Part shown: positions 38,802-47,361 of the stretch, in pieces
Layout of the letters: every line of letters begins with the position of its first letter
How positions within the stretch are numbered: the stretch's first letter is position 1
NCBI RefSeq assembly: GCF_001746835.1
Contig: NZ_CP016094.1
Coordinates: 2,991,501 to 3,055,500 of the forward strand
Length of the DNA stretch: 64,000 nucleotides
Source: Lacunisphaera limnophila
GTDB taxonomy: Bacteria; Verrucomicrobiota; Verrucomicrobiia; Opitutales; Opitutaceae
Direction: 5' to 3'
Notes under the pieces: generated by a model
The model's input: only the letters and a program-made list of their open reading frames with translations
Told to the model about the DNA's origin: nothing
Databases searched by the model: none
Program-made: the position numbers and the translations under genes

Positions 38802-39917
38802 TTACTTGTTCCGGCGCTCGAGGGGGTGGCGGATGATGCAGATCGCGCCGCCGCCGGGGCGGTCGGTGAGGGTGACCTCGCCGCCGAGGTTGCGCATCGA
38901 GTGGCGGGCGATGGTGAGGCCCATGCCCACGCCGACCGTGTGCTTGGTGCTGGTGAAAGGCTCGAAGGCGTGCTCGCGGATCTCGGGATCGATGCCGCGG
39001 CCCTTGTCCTCGACCTTGATGAGGGCGAAGCGGCCCTCCTCGGGTTTGTCGATGATCTCGGTGCGGACGTTGATGAGGCGGTCCTCGTCGGGGGCGTCGC
39101 CGTAGCTTTCCCAGGCGTTGATGAGGGCCTTGGAGAGGATCTCCTCGAACACCTCGACGTTGGTGTCGATGAGGATCTCGCCGGCGCCGTTCTCGACGGT
39201 GACGGGGCGGTCGATCTTGTGCTCGATCTGGAAGCGGCGGATGCCGCTGTCGACCATGCGGACGAGGCTGGCGCGGATGAGAGGCGGGCGGTTCTTCACC
39301 ACGAGGCCGGTGAGCTGCTTGATGATGCCGACGATGCGGTTGACCGCGTCCTCGAGGTGCTGGGAATTCTTTTTCACCAGCTCGGGCTTGTCGTGGTAGG
39401 CCTTGATGAGGTCGACGTAGCCGATGACGACGCCGAGGAGGTTGTTGAGATTGTGGGCGATGCCCTGGGTGACGGCGCCGATGGTGGCGGTGCGGCGGGA
39501 GTCGCCGAGGCGGCGCTGGAGGTCGATGAGCTCGCGGTTGATGGCGACGAAGCGGAGCTGGGTCTGGACGCGGGCGAGGGTCTCGTCGAGGTCGATGGGC
39601 TTGGTGATGTAGTCGACGGCGCCGACCCCGAGGCCCTCGATCTTGCCCTCCTTGGAGGTGCGGGCGGTGATGAAGATGACGGGGATGGACTTGGTCTCGT
39701 CGTCGGCCTGGAGGCGGGTGCAGACCTCGATGCCGTCCATCTCGGGCATCATGACATCGAGGAGGATGAGATCGGGCTTGTCGGCGGCGACGAGGTTCAG
39801 GGCTTCCTGACCGGAGTAGGCGGTGGCCACATTCATTCCCTCGCGCTCCAACTTGCGCTTCAGCAACTGGACGTTGATGGGTTGGTCATCGACGACCAGA
39901 ATCTTCGGGGTGGCCAT
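38802..39917 (-). CDS. Hybrid protein: receiver domain followed by histidine kinase
   Basis: The 371-residue soluble protein starts with a CheY-like receiver: KILVVDDQ, phospho-acceptor D54 in LILLDVMMPEMDG, and T/K residues in FITAR and TKPID. It continues with a kinase: H-box H155 in GAVTQGIAHNLNNLLGVVIG, and an ATPase domain with ALINAWESYGD (N box), DKGRGIDPEIR and GVGMGLTIARHSMRNLGGEV. REC-first, soluble kinases are usually part of multi-step phosphorelays. A stand-alone receiver gene lies at 43313, which could be a partner. The start at 39917 was chosen because it begins at the receiver fold. Confidence 0.9.
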   Translation of the reverse strand: MATPKILVVDDQPINVQLLKRKLEREGMNVATAYSGQEALNLVAADKPDLILLDVMMPEMDGIEVCTRLQADDETKSIPVIFITARTSKEGKIEGLGVGAVDYITKPIDLDETLARVQTQLRFVAINRELIDLQRRLGDSRRTATIGAVTQGIAHNLNNLLGVVIGYVDLIKAYHDKPELVKKNSQHLEDAVNRIVGIIKQLTGLVVKNRPPLIRASLVRMVDSGIRRFQIEHKIDRPVTVENGAGEILIDTNVEVFEEILSKALINAWESYGDAPDEDRLINVRTEIIDKPEEGRFALIKVEDKGRGIDPEIREHAFEPFTSTKHTVGVGMGLTIARHSMRNLGGEVTLTDRPGGGAICIIRHPLERRNK

Positions 39918-40016
39918 GGTGTGTACCGGCCATGAAAGACCTTTGCCGAAGACAGGCAAGAACCAGTTGCGCCGTGGGTTGGGAGAAAACCCCCACGGGG
40001 ACTGGGGGCCGGCGGA

Positions 40017-40685
40017 TCAGGCCGCCGGGCGGGCGGAGCGGGCTTTGCGCCATTCGCGGAAGAATTCCACGACGATGGGCACGACGGACAGAATGATGAT
40101 GGCGAGGATGACCAGCTTGAAGTTCTTTTGGACGAAAGGCTGGTTGCCGAAGAAGAAGCCGGCGTAGGTGAAGAAGTAGATCCAGATGAAACCGCCGATG
40201 AGGTTGTAGGCGAGGAAGCGGGGGTAGGTCATCGCGCCGACGCCGGCGATGAACGGCACGAAGGTGCGGACGATGGGGACGAAGCGGGCGAGGATGACGG
40301 CGCGGCCGCCGTATTTCTCGAAGAATTCGTGGGCGCGCTCGAGATGCTTTTTGCGGAGCCAGATCGAGTCCTCGCGCTTGAAGACGGCGGGGCCGATTTT
40401 CTTGCCGACCCAGTAGTTGAGCGTGTCCCCGAGGAAGGCGGCCACGAAGAGCAGCGCGGCCATGGCGTGGACGTTGAGGCCGGTCTCGGGCTTGGCGCAG
40501 AAGGCGCCGGCGGCGAAGAGCAGGGAGTCGCCGGGCAGGAGCGGCATCACGACGAGGCCGGTCTCCGCGAAGATGATCAGGAAGAGGATGCCGTAGGTCC
40601 ACGCGCCGTACGCGGCGATGATCTCCGCCAGGTGGCGGTCGATGTGGAGGATGAAGTCGAACAGCTTCTTCGCGAGGTCGAACAT
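40017..40685 (-). CDS. DedA family membrane protein
   Basis: The 222-residue product has the DedA/SNARE-associated pattern: five to six membrane segments, GILFLIIFAETGLVVMPLLP then GDSLLFAAGAF, the ALLFVAAFLGDTLNYWVGKK loop and GGRAVILARFVPIVRTFVPF with IAGVGAMTYPRFLAYN. The family flips phospholipids or undecaprenyl phosphate across the membrane and supports envelope integrity. The conserved Glu and Arg of the re-entrant regions (FAETG, ARFVPIVRT) are present. I chose the ATG at 40685. Confidence 0.92.
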   Translation of the reverse strand: MFDLAKKLFDFILHIDRHLAEIIAAYGAWTYGILFLIIFAETGLVVMPLLPGDSLLFAAGAFCAKPETGLNVHAMAALLFVAAFLGDTLNYWVGKKIGPAVFKREDSIWLRKKHLERAHEFFEKYGGRAVILARFVPIVRTFVPFIAGVGAMTYPRFLAYNLIGGFIWIYFFTYAGFFFGNQPFVQKNFKLVILAIIILSVVPIVVEFFREWRKARSARPAA

Positions 40686-40748
40686 GGCGGGCAACAAAAA
40701 GGGCAGGTCGCGAGCGAGCCTGCCCCAAAGGGTGAGTTGGAAGACCGC

Positions 40749-40907
40749 TTAGACGTCGGCCTTGGTCTTGCGGAGACCCTGGACGCGATCGCCCTCCTTC
40801 CACTGGCCGCGCTTCTTGAGCAGGGCGACGCGCTCGAAGCGCTTGAGGACGTTACGTTTGACGACCACGCCGCCGCCGGGGGCCTTGAGACTGGGATGCT
40901 GGGACAT
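40749..40907 (-). CDS. Small basic protein (Chlamydiae/Verrucomicrobia type)
   Basis: The ATG at 40907 yields a 52-residue protein rich in Lys and Arg (MSQHPSLKAPGGGVVVKRNV then LKRFERVALLKKRGQWKEGD). It matches, from memory, the small basic protein family found across Verrucomicrobia and Chlamydiae. Its function is uncertain; a ribosome or RNA association is plausible because of charge. It supports the taxonomic placement of the window. It lies between cutA and dedA on the same strand. Confidence 0.8.
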   Translation of the reverse strand: MSQHPSLKAPGGGVVVKRNVLKRFERVALLKKRGQWKEGDRVQGLRKTKADV

Positions 40908-40921
40908 AAAGGGATGCTGGT

Positions 40922-41260
40922 TTAAGGTGATTTTGTCTGCTGGAAGGGTAGGGAAGTAGAGTTCGCGATAGCCCATGACAAGTATTTTTCGCCCACGTTT
41001 TCGGCGCTGACCTCAATCCACTCGGGAACGGCGTAGGGGTGGTGGCGGTGGATCCAGGCGCTGAGGGAGGAGGCGTTGCCCGGCAAATACTTGAAACAGA
41101 CCCGAAATTCCTCGGTTTGGGTCATTTTACCCTCCCAGTGGTAGTGGGAAGTGACCGGGCCCTCGACTTGGGCGCAGGCGGCCAGCCGGGCCTCGACGGC
41201 GCCCCGGGCCAGGCGGTCGGCGTCGGCGCGGTGTTCGGTGGTGGTCCAGGCGACGAACAT
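40922..41260 (-). CDS. cutA: Divalent-cation tolerance protein CutA
   Basis: The 112-residue protein starts MFVAWTTTEHRADADRLARG, then VEARLAACAQV, YHWEGKMTQTEEFRVCFKYL and HPYAVPEWIEV. This is the CutA1 fold (trimeric, ferredoxin-like). The family is linked to copper tolerance in Escherichia coli, but its general role is debated. It is shorter at the front than some homologues, which is common. It is divergent from rpoZ, with 166 bp between. Confidence 0.9.
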   Translation of the reverse strand: MFVAWTTTEHRADADRLARGAVEARLAACAQVEGPVTSHYHWEGKMTQTEEFRVCFKYLPGNASSLSAWIHRHHPYAVPEWIEVSAENVGEKYLSWAIANSTSLPFQQTKSP

Positions 41261-41426
41261 GGTGGAAGCTTCACCAGCCCTGCGTTTTCCGCAAAGCCAA
41301 AATCCGGCCGGGGGCGGGGATAGCCCCAGGCGGCTGCGGCAGGATGAGCGATCCAGCCCGGCAACAACTTAGCCCTTGACGCTCCCGGGGCCAAACCTAG
41401 GTGTTTCCCTTCCTTTTTCCGCATCC

Positions 41427-41627
41427 ATGAGAGACGAATACATCCGCGAGGCCCAGAAAGTCATCAACGACCCGAACATCCTGATCAACGTGGTTTCGCG
41501 CCGCGTGAAGCAGCTTCGCCGCGGCAGCCGTCCCCTCGTGGAATCGCTCGAGAAGCTGAGCCCCGAGGACATCGCGCTGCGCGAGGTCGCCGAGGGCAAG
41601 ATCAGCTACGAGCTGCACACGGCCTGA
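41427..41627 (+). CDS. rpoZ: DNA-directed RNA polymerase omega subunit
   Basis: The 66-residue protein has the RpoZ pattern: NPNILINVVSRRVKQLRRGS in the role of the 'yrlvniva.RarqL' helix and DIALREVAEGKISYEL at the C-terminus. Omega helps assemble the beta-prime subunit and is often the target of ppGpp. It starts the rpoZ-smpB-thrB block. TTTCCCTTCCTTTTTCCGC precedes the ATG rather than a clear Shine-Dalgarno. A terminator follows at 41714. Confidence 0.85.
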   Translation: MRDEYIREAQKVINDPNILINVVSRRVKQLRRGSRPLVESLEKLSPEDIALREVAEGKISYELHTA

Positions 41628-41713
41628 GCCGGCGTGTCGCCTTCCTAGCGCGTTGAGGGCACCCGCCTTCGCCCAGCAACGCCTAAGCGCGTTGAGGGCA
41701 ACGCGCTCCACCC

Positions 41714-41743
41714 AGCGAGGCTCCGGCCTCGCTTCTTTGTTTG
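41714..41743 (+). terminator. Rho-independent terminator after rpoZ
   Basis: AGCGAGGC pairs with GCCTCGCT around a TCCG tetraloop and is followed by TCTTTGTTT. It suggests that smpB has its own promoter or depends on read-through. Confidence 0.7.
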
Positions 41744-41746
41744 CCG

Positions 41747-41767
41747 ACATGCGCCGACGGCGCATGT
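41747..41767 (+). promoter_or_regulatory. Hairpin just upstream of smpB
   Basis: A perfect 9-bp stem ACATGCGCC/GGCGCATGT with a GAC loop ends 12 nt before the ATG at 41780, placing it over the expected ribosome-binding region. It could limit smpB translation. Confidence 0.4.
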
Positions 41768-41779
41768 TGATCCCGTCTC

Positions 41780-42253
41780 ATGGCCGCCCAGAAGCACGAT
41801 CCCACCCGTTATACCGAGATGCGCAATGCCAAGGCGCTGCGGGACTATTTCGTGCACGACAAGTTCGAGGCGGGGGTGAAGCTGACGGGTACGGAGGTGA
41901 AGTCGATCCGCGCGGGCAAGGCGCAGATCACGGACGCCTTCGCCCGGATTGAGAAGGGGGAGGTCTGGCTCTACAACGCGTACATCGAGGAGTATTCGCA
42001 CGGCGGGCTGTCGCAGCACTCGCCCCGGCGGCCGCGCAAGCTGCTCCTGCGCCAGCCAGAGATCCGCAAGCTGCTGCAGGAAGTCGAGACCGCGGGCCGC
42101 CAGATCGTGGCGCTGCGCATGTATTTCAAGGAAGCGCTCGTGAAAGTTGAGATTGCCACCGCCACCGGCAAGAAGCAGTTCGACAAGCGCGAAGACTTGA
42201 AAAAACGCGAACAGAACCTCGAAGCCCGCCGCGCCCTCCACTCCCGCCGATGA
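41780..42253 (+). CDS. smpB: SsrA-binding protein SmpB
   Basis: The 157-residue protein carries FEAGVKLTGTEVKSIRAGKA, then WLYNAYIEEYSHG, RPRKLLLRQPEI and the C-terminal basic tail KKREQNLEARRALHSRR. It binds tmRNA and delivers it to stalled ribosomes for trans-translation. No tmRNA gene is in the window. The start of thrB overlaps its stop by 4 nt (ATGA at 42250). Confidence 0.96.
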   Translation: MAAQKHDPTRYTEMRNAKALRDYFVHDKFEAGVKLTGTEVKSIRAGKAQITDAFARIEKGEVWLYNAYIEEYSHGGLSQHSPRRPRKLLLRQPEIRKLLQEVETAGRQIVALRMYFKEALVKVEIATATGKKQFDKREDLKKREQNLEARRALHSRR

Positions 42254-43188
42254 AGCTCCCCGTCCTCCGCTCCCGCCGTCTCCCCGCCGAAGTCACCGTC
42301 CGCGTGCCCGGCAGCACATCCAATTGCGGCGCGGGCTTCGACTCGCTGGGCATGGCCCTCAGCATCTACAACGAGATCACGCTGACCCGCGGCGACTGGC
42401 GCGGCTCCCGTCCGGGCGCGGCCAGCGACACGCACGGCCTGGACATGGCCGACGAGGCCGCCGGCCTGTTCTTCGTGCGGGCCGGGGTCGAGGAGATCGG
42501 CTACACCCTCGCCATCCGCGGCGAGGTCCCGATGTCCCGTGGCCTGGGCTCGAGCGTCACGCTGCGCGCGGGCGTGGTGGCCGGGTTGAACGAACTTACC
42601 GGTGCGAAGCTGAGCAAGGACGACCTTTGTTCATTGGTAACCCAGCTCGAGGGCCATCCCGACAACGCCACGCCGGCGGTGATCGGGGGCTTTTGTGTGG
42701 CGCGGTGCGACGCGAGCACGGGCGAACTGCTCGGCGTGCTGCGCAAGCCCATCGGGAAGGAACTGTGCTTCGTGGTGGCCTCGCCCAACCAGGAGCTGGA
42801 GACGAAGAAGGCGCGCGGCATTTTGCCGAAGGAGCTGCCGTACTTCGATGCGGTGAAGAGCGTGAACAGCGCAACGTACGTCGTGGCGGCCTTCCTCACG
42901 GGCGAATACGACCGCCTGCGGCACGCGGTGAAGGATTTCCTGCACGAACCCTACCGGTTGCCGCTGATCCCCGGGGCCAAGCCCGCGATCGAGGCCGGCG
43001 TCGCCGCCGGGGCGCTGACCGGCTGGCTGAGTGGCAGCGGCTCAAGTGTGCTGTGCGTCGCGCGGCCGAAGGATGCGGCGAAGGTGGGCCGGGCGATGGC
43101 GGCGGCGTTTACCGCGCACAAGCTGACGGCCACGGTGCATGCGCTGTATGCGGACAACGACGGGTTGAAGATCGTCAAGCGGGGGTGA
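42250..43188 (+). CDS. thrB: Homoserine kinase
   Basis: The 312-residue GHMP-type kinase phosphorylates L-homoserine in threonine biosynthesis. VTVRVPGSTSNCGAGFDSLG at the start, PMSRGLGSSVTLRAGVVAGL (ATP-binding GLGSS motif) and GHPDNATPAVIGGFCVA, then LSGSGSSVLCVA near the end are the GHMP motifs and match ThrB. It is co-translated with smpB. Confidence 0.92.
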   Translation: MKLPVLRSRRLPAEVTVRVPGSTSNCGAGFDSLGMALSIYNEITLTRGDWRGSRPGAASDTHGLDMADEAAGLFFVRAGVEEIGYTLAIRGEVPMSRGLGSSVTLRAGVVAGLNELTGAKLSKDDLCSLVTQLEGHPDNATPAVIGGFCVARCDASTGELLGVLRKPIGKELCFVVASPNQELETKKARGILPKELPYFDAVKSVNSATYVVAAFLTGEYDRLRHAVKDFLHEPYRLPLIPGAKPAIEAGVAAGALTGWLSGSGSSVLCVARPKDAAKVGRAMAAAFTAHKLTATVHALYADNDGLKIVKRG

Positions 43189-43193
43189 GGGGA

Positions 43194-43301
43194 TGTAGGG
43201 CGGGATCTCCGAATCCCGCCTTCGTTCGAGTATGATATCACGTTCGAGGCGGGGTTGCGGCGCCCTCTCCGCCAAGCCTCCGTCGGCGACCCCGCCCTAC
43301 A
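43194..43301. mobile_element. 108-bp MITE-like element, copy 2
   Basis: Exactly the same length as the copy at 31808-31915. The right end is the intact 19-bp terminal repeat; the left end has two changes (GGGATCTCC instead of GGGGTCGCC). The interior shares CGCCTT, ATATCACGTTC and GGCGGGGTTGC with copy 1. It lies between thrB and the convergent receiver gene and fills that spacer. Confidence 0.65.
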
Positions 43302-43312
43302 ATCAACCTGGC

Positions 43313-43753
43313 TCAGGCGTGCTTGAAGGGATTCGTCGAGCTGATGACCTTCGGCGGGTTGGCGTCGGGCCAGTATTTCACGACCTCCTCGGCGAGGGCG
43401 GTCCATTTGAAGGGTTTGCGGACGACGCATTTCAGCGACGGCACGGCGGCAAGCTCGCGCGGGGTGAACGACATGTTGTAGGCCGTGATCATGACCGCCG
43501 GGATGGTGGGGTTGATCTTCTGCACGGCGGCCACGAATTCGAGGCCGTTCATGTCGGGCATCTGGTAATCGGTGATGATGATGCCGACATTGAGTTTGGG
43601 CATCGCGCGGAGCGCGTCGGCGGGCTTGGTGAAACCATGGACCGGGCAGGCGAGGTGCTCGCTGAGCAACTGCTGCAACAGGTCGATGTAGGAAAATTCG
43701 TCGTCCACGAGCACGACAATTTTGTCTCCATTCTTGGCGGGGGATGATGACAT
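43313..43753 (-). CDS. Stand-alone response regulator (receiver domain only)
   Basis: The 146-residue protein begins KIVVLVDDEFSYIDLLQQLL and has the phospho-acceptor Asp in IIITDYQMPDMNGLEFV (D62), VMITAYN with the conserved Thr/Ser region, and K in CVVRKPFKW. No output domain follows, so it probably relays phosphate or binds a protein target. The REC-kinase at 38802 is a possible partner. Its last codons lie 12 bp from the MITE-like element. Confidence 0.88.
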   Translation of the reverse strand: MSSSPAKNGDKIVVLVDDEFSYIDLLQQLLSEHLACPVHGFTKPADALRAMPKLNVGIIITDYQMPDMNGLEFVAAVQKINPTIPAVMITAYNMSFTPRELAAVPSLKCVVRKPFKWTALAEEVVKYWPDANPPKVISSTNPFKHA

Positions 43754-43825
43754 ACGCGGTTTGCCGTGGCCCGGGCAGCGCACTTGTTTGCAGGGAAAAC
43801 TGCTTGCCGTCCAGCGGATTAAGGC

Positions 43826-44317
43826 ATGCATGGCGAGATGCTGCATGTGGTCCTGTTTCAGCCGCAGATTCCCCAGAACACCGGCAACATCGGCCGGATG
43901 TGCGCGGTGACGCGGTCGCGGCTGCATCTGATCCACCCGCTGGGGTTTGAGGTGACGGACAAGAACCTGAAGCGGGCGGGCATGGACTACTGGTTTTCGC
44001 TGGATGTGCACCACCATGCCGACTGGGCGGCGTTCAAGGCCAGTCCGGCGGCGCCGGCGCGGTTGTGGCTCTTTACGACCCATGCGACCCGGGGGTTCTG
44101 GGACGTGCGGTATGCCGACGGGGACGGGCTGGTTTTTGGCAACGAGGAGGCCGGGGCGCCGGACTGGCTGCATGCGGAGCTGGCGGATGCGCAACGGGTG
44201 AAGATCCCGCATGCTAATGGGGAGCTCCGTTCGCTCAACCTGTCGACGGCGGCCGGGATCGCGACGTATGAGGCGCTGCGGCAGGTGGGGATGCCGGCGG
44301 CAGGGAAGTCCGATTGA
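43826..44317 (+). CDS. trmL: tRNA (cytidine(34)-2'-O)-methyltransferase
   Basis: The 163-residue SPOUT-fold protein methylates the wobble ribose of certain leucine tRNAs in known family members. MLHVVLFQPQIPQNTGNIGR matches the TrmL N-terminus, and GLVFGNEEAGAP with IPHANGELRSLNLSTAAGIA forms the knotted AdoMet site. An ATG at 43838 (MLHVV) fits the family N-terminus better than the one at 43826, so the true start may be there. Confidence 0.92.
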   Translation: MHGEMLHVVLFQPQIPQNTGNIGRMCAVTRSRLHLIHPLGFEVTDKNLKRAGMDYWFSLDVHHHADWAAFKASPAAPARLWLFTTHATRGFWDVRYADGDGLVFGNEEAGAPDWLHAELADAQRVKIPHANGELRSLNLSTAAGIATYEALRQVGMPAAGKSD

Positions 44318-44453
44318 AATCGCCAGGTGGGCCGCCAGATCGCCCATTCGACATGCTCAGGGCCCCGAGCCAGTCACGGGGCTGGCACCAGACGGTAGCC
44401 GGATGTGGCGTGAGCAAGCTCACCGCCCACGGGATCAGCGCGACGGCCCCGAG

Positions 44454-45038
<585 letters not shown>

Positions 45039-45111
45039 TCATAGACCGCCGCTGCATGGGGGCGGGAAATCGTAGGATTGCCAAGGTTGCCGGGGCGCGC
45101 TCGACTCGGGC

Positions 45112-45714
45112 ATGCGTTTCACCGTGGCCAACTGGCTGACCGTTTCCCGCGTGCCATCGATGTTCATCATCGTGTGGCTGATGAACCGTGAATTCCAGTG
45201 GGCGGCGACAATCGCGTTCTGGCTCTTCATCGCGGCGGCGCTGACCGACTGGTTTGACGGCATGGTGGCGCGGGCGCGGGGCGAGGTGTCGTCGTTCGGG
45301 CGGTTCATGGATGCGATCATCGACAAGGTGATGGTGATCGGCCTGATGATCGCGCTCGTCGTCGGCGGGTATTTCATGGGCCACGAGGTGGCGGCGATGG
45401 TGCTGTTGCTCTTCATCCTCGGCCGCGAGTTTGCGGTGTCGGGCATGCGGATGGCGGCGGCGGTGAAAGGCATCACGATCGAGGCCGACCAGGGGGGCAA
45501 GGTGAAGACCTTCATCCAGCTCAACGCCATCGGCTGGCTGATGGGTGCGCGGATGTTCCAGCGGGATTTCGGCGAGCTGTTCCGGGGAAGCGAGGGGCTG
45601 ATCGTGCAGGTGATCCACTGGACGGGCATCGGCCTGTTCGTGTTGTCGGCCGTGCTGACCATCACCTCGGGCTATTCGTATTTCCGCCGGCACGGGCACG
45701 TGGTGCTGGACTGA
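45112..45714 (+). CDS. pgsA: CDP-diacylglycerol--glycerol-3-phosphate 3-phosphatidyltransferase
   Basis: The 200-residue membrane protein has the CDP-alcohol phosphatidyltransferase motif DGMVARARGEVSSFGRFMDA with IIDK (D-G-x2-A-R-x8-G-x3-D-x3-D form), beginning near residue 46. It has about five to six membrane segments, with MRFTVANWLTVSRVPSMFII at the N-terminus. The enzyme makes phosphatidylglycerophosphate. PgpA, the next enzyme, is encoded immediately downstream. Confidence 0.94.
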   Translation: MRFTVANWLTVSRVPSMFIIVWLMNREFQWAATIAFWLFIAAALTDWFDGMVARARGEVSSFGRFMDAIIDKVMVIGLMIALVVGGYFMGHEVAAMVLLLFILGREFAVSGMRMAAAVKGITIEADQGGKVKTFIQLNAIGWLMGARMFQRDFGELFRGSEGLIVQVIHWTGIGLFVLSAVLTITSGYSYFRRHGHVVLD

Positions 45715-45777
45715 ATTTCGCCGCGGATGACACGGATCGTGCCGGATGAATCCAAGGCAGGTTAAAATTCTTTTGTC

Positions 45778-46293
45778 ATGAAACTGACTGAACCGACGTG
45801 GCCGCGGGTGTTGCCGACCGGGCTGGTCGTGGGGCTCGCCACGCTCGGACCGCTGGGGGCGCGGTTGCCGGCGCCCGGGACCTGGGGGTCGCTGGCGGGG
45901 GTGTTTTATACCTTGGTGTTTTTCGGGCGGATCGGGTGGGTGCCGACGCTGCTGATCACGGTCGCGTTGAGCTATCTCGCGGTCGGCATCACGGGCGAGG
46001 CGGCCAAGCGCATGAACAAAAAGGATCCGGGCGAGGTGAACCTGGATGAGTTCATCGTCATGCCCCTGGTTTTTCTCGGTTGGCAGAGCGGGTATCCGGC
46101 GGCCTGGCCGGTGTGGGTGGTGCTGGGGGTGGGGTTCGGCCTGTTCCGGTTGTTCGATATTTTAAAACCCTTCGGCATCTCCCGGCTGCAACGCTGGCCG
46201 GGTGGGTGGGGAATCGTGGCGGATGATTTTGTGGCCGCGCTGGCGGCGTGCGGGGCGCTGCATGGGGTCGCGTGGCTGGCGACGTGGTGGTGA
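45778..46293 (+). CDS. pgpA: Phosphatidylglycerophosphatase A
   Basis: The 171-residue membrane protein shows APGTWGSLAGVFYTLVFFGR, DPGEVNLDEFIVMPL and FDILKPFGISRLQRW, then GGWGIVADDFVAALAACGAL. These are the PgpA hallmarks, with acidic residues in DPGEVNLDE and DDF. It dephosphorylates phosphatidylglycerophosphate, completing phosphatidylglycerol synthesis after PgsA. The two genes are separated by 63 nt. Confidence 0.93.
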   Translation: MKLTEPTWPRVLPTGLVVGLATLGPLGARLPAPGTWGSLAGVFYTLVFFGRIGWVPTLLITVALSYLAVGITGEAAKRMNKKDPGEVNLDEFIVMPLVFLGWQSGYPAAWPVWVVLGVGFGLFRLFDILKPFGISRLQRWPGGWGIVADDFVAALAACGALHGVAWLATWW

Positions 46294-46326
46294 CCCGCCG
46301 TCGCCCGGTGGGCTAAGGCGCGGCAA
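46292..46326. repeat. GACCCGCC…GGCAAG dispersed repeat
   Basis: GACCCGCCGTCGCCC then GGGCTAAGGCGCGGCAAG, starting at the stop codon of pgpA. Confidence 0.55.
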
Positions 46327-46446
46327 GAGATGAGGGCGGGGGCAACGTCGGGGCGTAAAGCCCTCCCGCATTCGGGCAGGTTATTCTACGCCGATGGTCG
46401 AACAGCCCGCCCTGAGGTCGGCCCTAAGAGTGAAGTCCCGCGGGCT

Positions 46447-47358
46447 TCACTTCGTGTCGGGCGCGGTGCGGCGGCTGCGCACGTTGTCCATGAACTGGCG
46501 GAAGGTGACCTCGGCGCGGACGCGGCTGTTGGTGCTGAACTGGGAGCCGTCAGGGCCCCAGGAGGCGCGGGCGCCCAGGCCCAGGATCCACTGGGTCTTG
46601 GAATTCAAGGTGTATTTCCGGGGCACGTACCAGAGAAAGCCGGGCCGGACGTGAAGGAAGTGGTCGGTGGTGTCACCGATGACGGCGGTGGTGGCGTAGG
46701 TGGTGGTGAGGGTCCACTTGATCCAGCCGAGGTCGTAGATCGCGCCGGCGGTGAAGTTCAGCGCGTGATCCCGGGGCTGGTTGAGGGCGGGGGTGCCGAT
46801 GATGTCGCTTGCGGTGATGAGATCGAAACCGGCGCCGGAGAAGGTGGTGAGGCGCGGGTTGTGCGAGGAATGGTGCTGGATCAGGAAACCAGGGGCGAAG
46901 TGGTTCAGGCCGTCGGTCAGGTCGACCGGCGGATTGCCGACGGGCGTCTCGATGTTCACGAAGAGGCTGGTCTCGAAGTTGGAGCGGGGCCACTCGGGCA
47001 GGATGTATTTGGCGCCGAGCCGCACTTCCGCGATGCCGTAGCCGCCGTTGCCGCGGAAGCCGTGGGTGAAATACGCGGCGGCTTCGGGGCTGATCTCCAG
47101 GCGGTCGTTGATGGCCCAGCGGAAGCCGGTGTCGAGCCGCATGGTGTCGCGACGGAACAGGTCGCCGACGTGCGGGTGCAGGGTCAGCTTGATCGTGCCG
47201 GGTGGATCGATGGTGGGGAGGTCGAAGTCAAACAGCCCGCGGATGCGGGTGGTGAGGGGCGGATTTTCCTGCGGAGATGTGATGTTGCCCGCGGGGACCG
47301 GTTGGGCCGGGGCGGACAGCCCGGCCAGCAGGAGGGGGAGGAGCAGAAGGCGACGCAT
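46447..47358 (-). CDS. Predicted outer-membrane beta-barrel protein
   Basis: The 303-residue protein has a Sec leader (MRRLLLLPLLLAGLSAPAQP). Its sequence alternates hydrophobic and polar residues with many aromatic-ended strands (TIKLTLHPHVG, LDTGFRWAINDRLEISPEA, FETSLFVNIETPVGN, KWTLTTTYATTAVIG). This is typical of an outer-membrane barrel of about 10-12 strands. I recognise no named family. It is the last gene of a four-gene minus operon after the NusG-like gene, 3 nt apart, so the NusG-like factor may help express it. A palindrome at 46429-46451 overlaps the stop codon. Confidence 0.65.
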   Translation of the reverse strand: MRRLLLLPLLLAGLSAPAQPVPAGNITSPQENPPLTTRIRGLFDFDLPTIDPPGTIKLTLHPHVGDLFRRDTMRLDTGFRWAINDRLEISPEAAAYFTHGFRGNGGYGIAEVRLGAKYILPEWPRSNFETSLFVNIETPVGNPPVDLTDGLNHFAPGFLIQHHSSHNPRLTTFSGAGFDLITASDIIGTPALNQPRDHALNFTAGAIYDLGWIKWTLTTTYATTAVIGDTTDHFLHVRPGFLWYVPRKYTLNSKTQWILGLGARASWGPDGSQFSTNSRVRAEVTFRQFMDNVRSRRTAPDTK

Positions 47359-47361
47359 GGA

